From positions 1 through 21,897 of the forward strand of contig JAAAJB010000579.1 of NCBI GenBank assembly GCA_016098155.1: a stretch of 21,897 nucleotides of DNA, written 5' to 3'. Within the stretch, counting starts at the first letter, position 1; each line of letters opens with the position of its first letter. The stretch is from Actinomortierella ambigua (lineage: Eukaryota; Mortierellomycota; Mortierellomycetes; Mortierellales; Mortierellaceae). The notes under the pieces are model-generated. The model saw only the letters and a list, made by a program, of their open reading frames with translations, ran no database searches and was not told where the DNA came from. The translations under genes and the position numbers were made by a program. This document shows, piece after piece, positions 19,108-21,897 of this stretch.

Positions 19108-21324
19108 GGCGAGAGATGCGGTACTTGAGCGAGTGATAGGAAAAGACGCTTGGTTGAGTGAGGTGAAAGACCCGCGGTGTGCTGCCTTTTTATAGTGAAG
19201 ATATGGAGAAAAATTGTTGACCGAGAGTGGGGATGCAGTCAGATGGAGGAGGGTTACACTCGTTGCTGTTGGTAAGCTTGTGTGCACACTCACGTCTGTT
19301 TTTTTTTCCACTTGCAGCATGTGTCAAGTAGAATGGCATGCAGAGTACTTCAAGCAATGCATCCCATCGAACACAGCCAGTTCTGTTTTTGGAAACCTTC
19401 CTTGCTCAGAATGAGGCGCTAGATTGAGCGCTTGACGATGAAGGCACATTATCATGCGCGTGAGAGAATAATCGTATCTTTCTAGGTTGCTGAGGCTTCC
19501 AAAGCGTGTCCAGAAAGGAATCGATCCTATAGGCCAGCGATGCTAAGGAAAAAGCAGTGAGAAAGTAGTAGGGGAGTTCGGGAGAAACATAAATCCAAAA
19601 AAAAACAGCCTTCTCTGGATGGTTTCTTCGACGGCTGCATTCATGTAGGTTGATTGTGCGACATTAGGAGAGGAGAACCCAGGAAGCATTGGTGCCCCAC
19701 AAAGTAATCCCCGAGCTGCTGTCCCTCGAGCAAGAAAGGAAACGATCTAATCCATACACTTCCACCGGCGCTTTCTGACATGTATTGGATCACCAAATAA
19801 ATGCTCCTTCTGTGAAAAATTGTTCGTACCCCATCCAATAGATATCGATTCTGAACAAGCAACAAAAAAACCCGAGCCATGCACAGACGCATCTGAGCAT
19901 CAAGGTTGCGAAAGCTTAATTTTTTCTTTGTGTCTGTAAAATTCCGTCCAATGGTATGCAAGTAGACTACTTGTGTTCTTTGTACGACACTCCATTCCGG
20001 CAACTATCTCTCAACTCTCCGGCCCGAAACACCCACCAAGCATACCAGCCAGGAAAAGGAACAGAAAGGATTGTGCAGTCGTTTGTCGGTCGAAAAAGTA
20101 CTGGAGAGTCAATTGCCCCAATGCGCTTTGCAGAGGCAACTCGGAGTAGAGCTACCAAAACAACGCAACGTCGAATGACTACTCTCCTATACCAAATTGT
20201 AATAAACTCTCTGTTGTAGAACTCAATTGTATGATTTCAAAGGATCCTCTAATGTCGTTTACCATCGGACAGTACACCTCACTAAACAGTATGGGAGAAG
20301 ATTTACATAAGATAAAAGGGGTTGAGTTTGCTAGGCATTGGCTCGCTAATGCTACATCCATCCTCGGGAGCATTAGACTCAAAGTTCTCCTCTCATGGGC
20401 ACATGTGGTACACGATACTAGATACCTCTCCTTACTCAGGCAAGCAAGTGAGAGGGGCAGGTAGACTATATGGCGTTGCACGAATAGTGTCAAACATTCT
20501 TAGCATACCTTTCCTGGAAGTTTGCGCCCTCACTCAAAGTTTAAACTCTAAGTCTGTGAGCTTACAGTGCCATATTTTCTATGATTGTCTAACAGGACGT
20601 TGAATGACCGCGATGAGAGGTGTGTATCTATGGTCGATGATACTACTATTCAGAGAATACGATGTACTGTAGGCTGGCAAGATGTAATGACGAACAAACT
20701 GCCCGTATGCCATCTTGTTACTATTCCGTATTTTACCAAAAGCTTTATCGTGCGAATTCTTCAGTATTATAGTTAAAGTTGTCGAGGACTTGCAGCTGTG
20801 GCACAAATTCTCCTTTGGTGTTTCTTTTGTCCCTTGCGAGCCTGCAATAGCCTACGATAGCCTTCGGGGGTAAAGTTTTCGTCCAAACACAATGTATACT
20901 AGCGCTGTATATGTTTGACTCCAAAATTACTGTCATCCGTTAGCATCGCACACCACAATATCTCGTTTGCAAACGCGTGCATTAGAACAATGAGAACGAA
21001 AAGACGGCGCCTCTATTGTGGAACATCCAGAGCACGATGAAAAAGTTGACCGGAACCTTTCCAAATATGGTCGAAAAATATGGAGATCACATTTGATGAG
21101 TGCTGTTCCTTCTATCCTCCTCTTTCCCCCAGCGACCCGTCTTCCTCTCAGTTCTAGGGCTACATGTGCATAAGACTTGTGTCTTCATTGGACTCTTGCT
21201 CCCATATGTCGAATCAATGCATGGCAACTGCACATCATTCAAACTCAACACAGGTCAGTATGTCGTCAGGTAATGATTCAAGAGATCTGAGGAGGATCTT
21301 TATGATGTTCTCTGTACATCGACA
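19108..21324. other. Long spacer of about 2.2 kb without a supported gene
   Basis: The right-hand part is richer in A/T than the gene regions. The longest frame is 120 codons on the minus strand (19641-20003), with no domain, signal peptide or compositional bias that would support it. Other frames are shorter and overlap each other. I saw no terminal repeats, no transposase or reverse transcriptase motifs, and no tRNA boxes. Apart from the peptide gene promoter at the left end, I see nothing to annotate. Confidence 0.5.
19185..19194 (-). promoter_or_regulatory. TATA box of the cysteine-rich peptide gene
   Basis: TATAAAAAGG on the minus strand lies about 80-87 bp upstream of the ATG at 19107. 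This leaves a leader of roughly 50 nt after initiation about 30 bp downstream. Strong TATA boxes are typical of highly or conditionally expressed small secreted protein genes. Confidence 0.65.
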
Positions 21325-21606
21325 CTATGAGCCGAACCGTACGCTATATAGTTCGGAGCCAAAGTAACTTGAGTACCCACCCGGCTGCAGCGATCCCCAA
21401 TCACGCTCACAGTTGGCATCGTAGTAAAGGGTTGCGGCCGAATCTACCTGGTTACTTGCTGATGTTGCTTTGTTGAGCGTATAGCAATTGCCGTAAATAG
21501 GGTCGTCAATTTGAAAGCTTTCGCCTGTTGAAGAACCATAGTAAAAATGTCCGGTGACCGCAAATGCTTGATTGACAAACACAACAGCAACTGCTGCCAG
21601 CAACAT
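21325..21606 (-). CDS. Small secreted protein, tentatively beta/gamma-crystallin-like
   Basis: A 93-residue single-exon gene. The first 16 residues are a short hydrophobic signal peptide ending NQAFA. It lacks a basic residue at its start, which is slightly unusual, but no upstream in-frame ATG exists before the TATA box. The mature protein of about 77 residues is rich in Tyr, Ser and Gly and has only two cysteines (in GNCYTL and DANCERDW), which could form one disulfide. The segment reading ATLYYDANCERDWGSLQPGGYSSYF resembles one Greek-key strand set of microbial beta/gamma-crystallin-type secreted proteins (a LY-x-D-A-N-C motif, then Gly, then a Ser/Tyr turn). That assignment is weak and from memory of the pattern. 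A role outside the cell is likely; the molecular function is unknown. Confidence 0.75.
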   Translation of the reverse strand: MLLAAVAVVFVNQAFAVTGHFYYGSSTGESFQIDDPIYGNCYTLNKATSASNQVDSAATLYYDANCERDWGSLQPGGYSSYFGSELYSVRFGS

Positions 21607-21897
21607 ACGCTTCTGGGTCCCGATTAAGTGATATTCAAGGAAGAGAGTTGAATAGTTAGAGGATCGATGTAAGCACTACTTATAGCTATGTACATTTTGC
21701 TACGTGTCAGGTAAGTCGCATTCCTTACCTTGGAAACTTGGTGCATACTTATTTATATAATTATGTAGCAATGGAGACCGAAGCTTTTGCGTGTTTAGTG
21801 GGATGGTTATTGGTATGACTAGCAGGTCCTGCGTTGGAATACGTGTTGCGAGTTAATGAGTGTTCTTTCAGGAGTCTTGAAGTCGTTGAGATCGGAA
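21607..21897. other. Upstream region of the small secreted protein gene at the window edge
   Basis: It contains the TATA box of that gene and AT-rich sequence. Nothing else was recognised before the window ends. Confidence 0.5.
21679..21684 (-). promoter_or_regulatory. TATA box of the small secreted protein gene
   Basis: TATAAG within GCTATAAGTAG on the minus strand lies about 73-78 bp upstream of the ATG at 21606. This is nearly the same spacing as in the cysteine-rich peptide gene and supports the chosen start. Confidence 0.5.

Noticed and set aside
19641..20003. 120-codon minus-strand frame in the right-hand spacer
   Set aside because: This length is expected by chance in 2 kb over six frames. 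No domain, signal peptide or promoter element supports it.

Overview
The window looks like a eukaryotic, fungal nuclear contig. Spliceosomal GT-AG introns of about 100-140 bp interrupt most genes. The gene set combines a cobalamin-independent methionine synthase with a Ste50/Ubc2-type MAPK adaptor, a combination known from fungi. Small secreted proteins, CT-rich promoter tracts and overall style make an early-diverging filamentous fungus (Mortierella-like Mucoromycota) my best guess. That placement is inference from gene content and style, not a database result.

Layout from left to right. (1) 548-3975, minus: five-exon gene for the catalytic alpha subunit of ER glucosidase II (GH31). (2) 4288-5328, minus: two-exon gene for an unrecognised secreted protein with a Thr/Val-rich stretch and a six-cysteine C-terminal module. 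(3) 6632-9288, minus: four-exon MET6, complete with all zinc ligands. Its promoter has a TATA box and two Met31/32-like AACTGTGG sites, and two abutting perfect hairpins lie about 100 nt past its stop. (4) 9289-11459: a 2.2-kb divergent spacer with long polypurine tracts and no supported gene. (5) 11460-13940, plus: seven-exon Ste50/Ubc2-like adaptor (SAM, coiled coil, RA, SH3, SH3), including a 17-nt micro-exon. (6) 14270-17880, minus: a 1167-residue protein with about ten degenerate Myb/SANT repeats, convergent with the adaptor gene; its true start lies behind a 107-bp intron. (7) 18898-19107, minus: a 69-residue secreted peptide with four C-x3-C pairs and its own TATA box. (8) 19108-21324: about 2.2 kb with nothing convincing. 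(9) 21325-21606, minus: a small secreted protein, tentatively beta/gamma-crystallin-like, with a TATA box.

The genes do not form a cluster or pathway. They include housekeeping functions (N-glycan trimming, methionine synthesis), a signalling scaffold, a DNA-binding-type protein and three lineage-specific secreted proteins. The exon models were built by hand: reading phase was checked across every junction, and exon sums are multiples of three. The least familiar material is the four-fold C-x3-C peptide, the many-repeat Myb protein and the six-cysteine secreted protein. I saw no mobile element, CRISPR array, tRNA, rRNA or viral gene.
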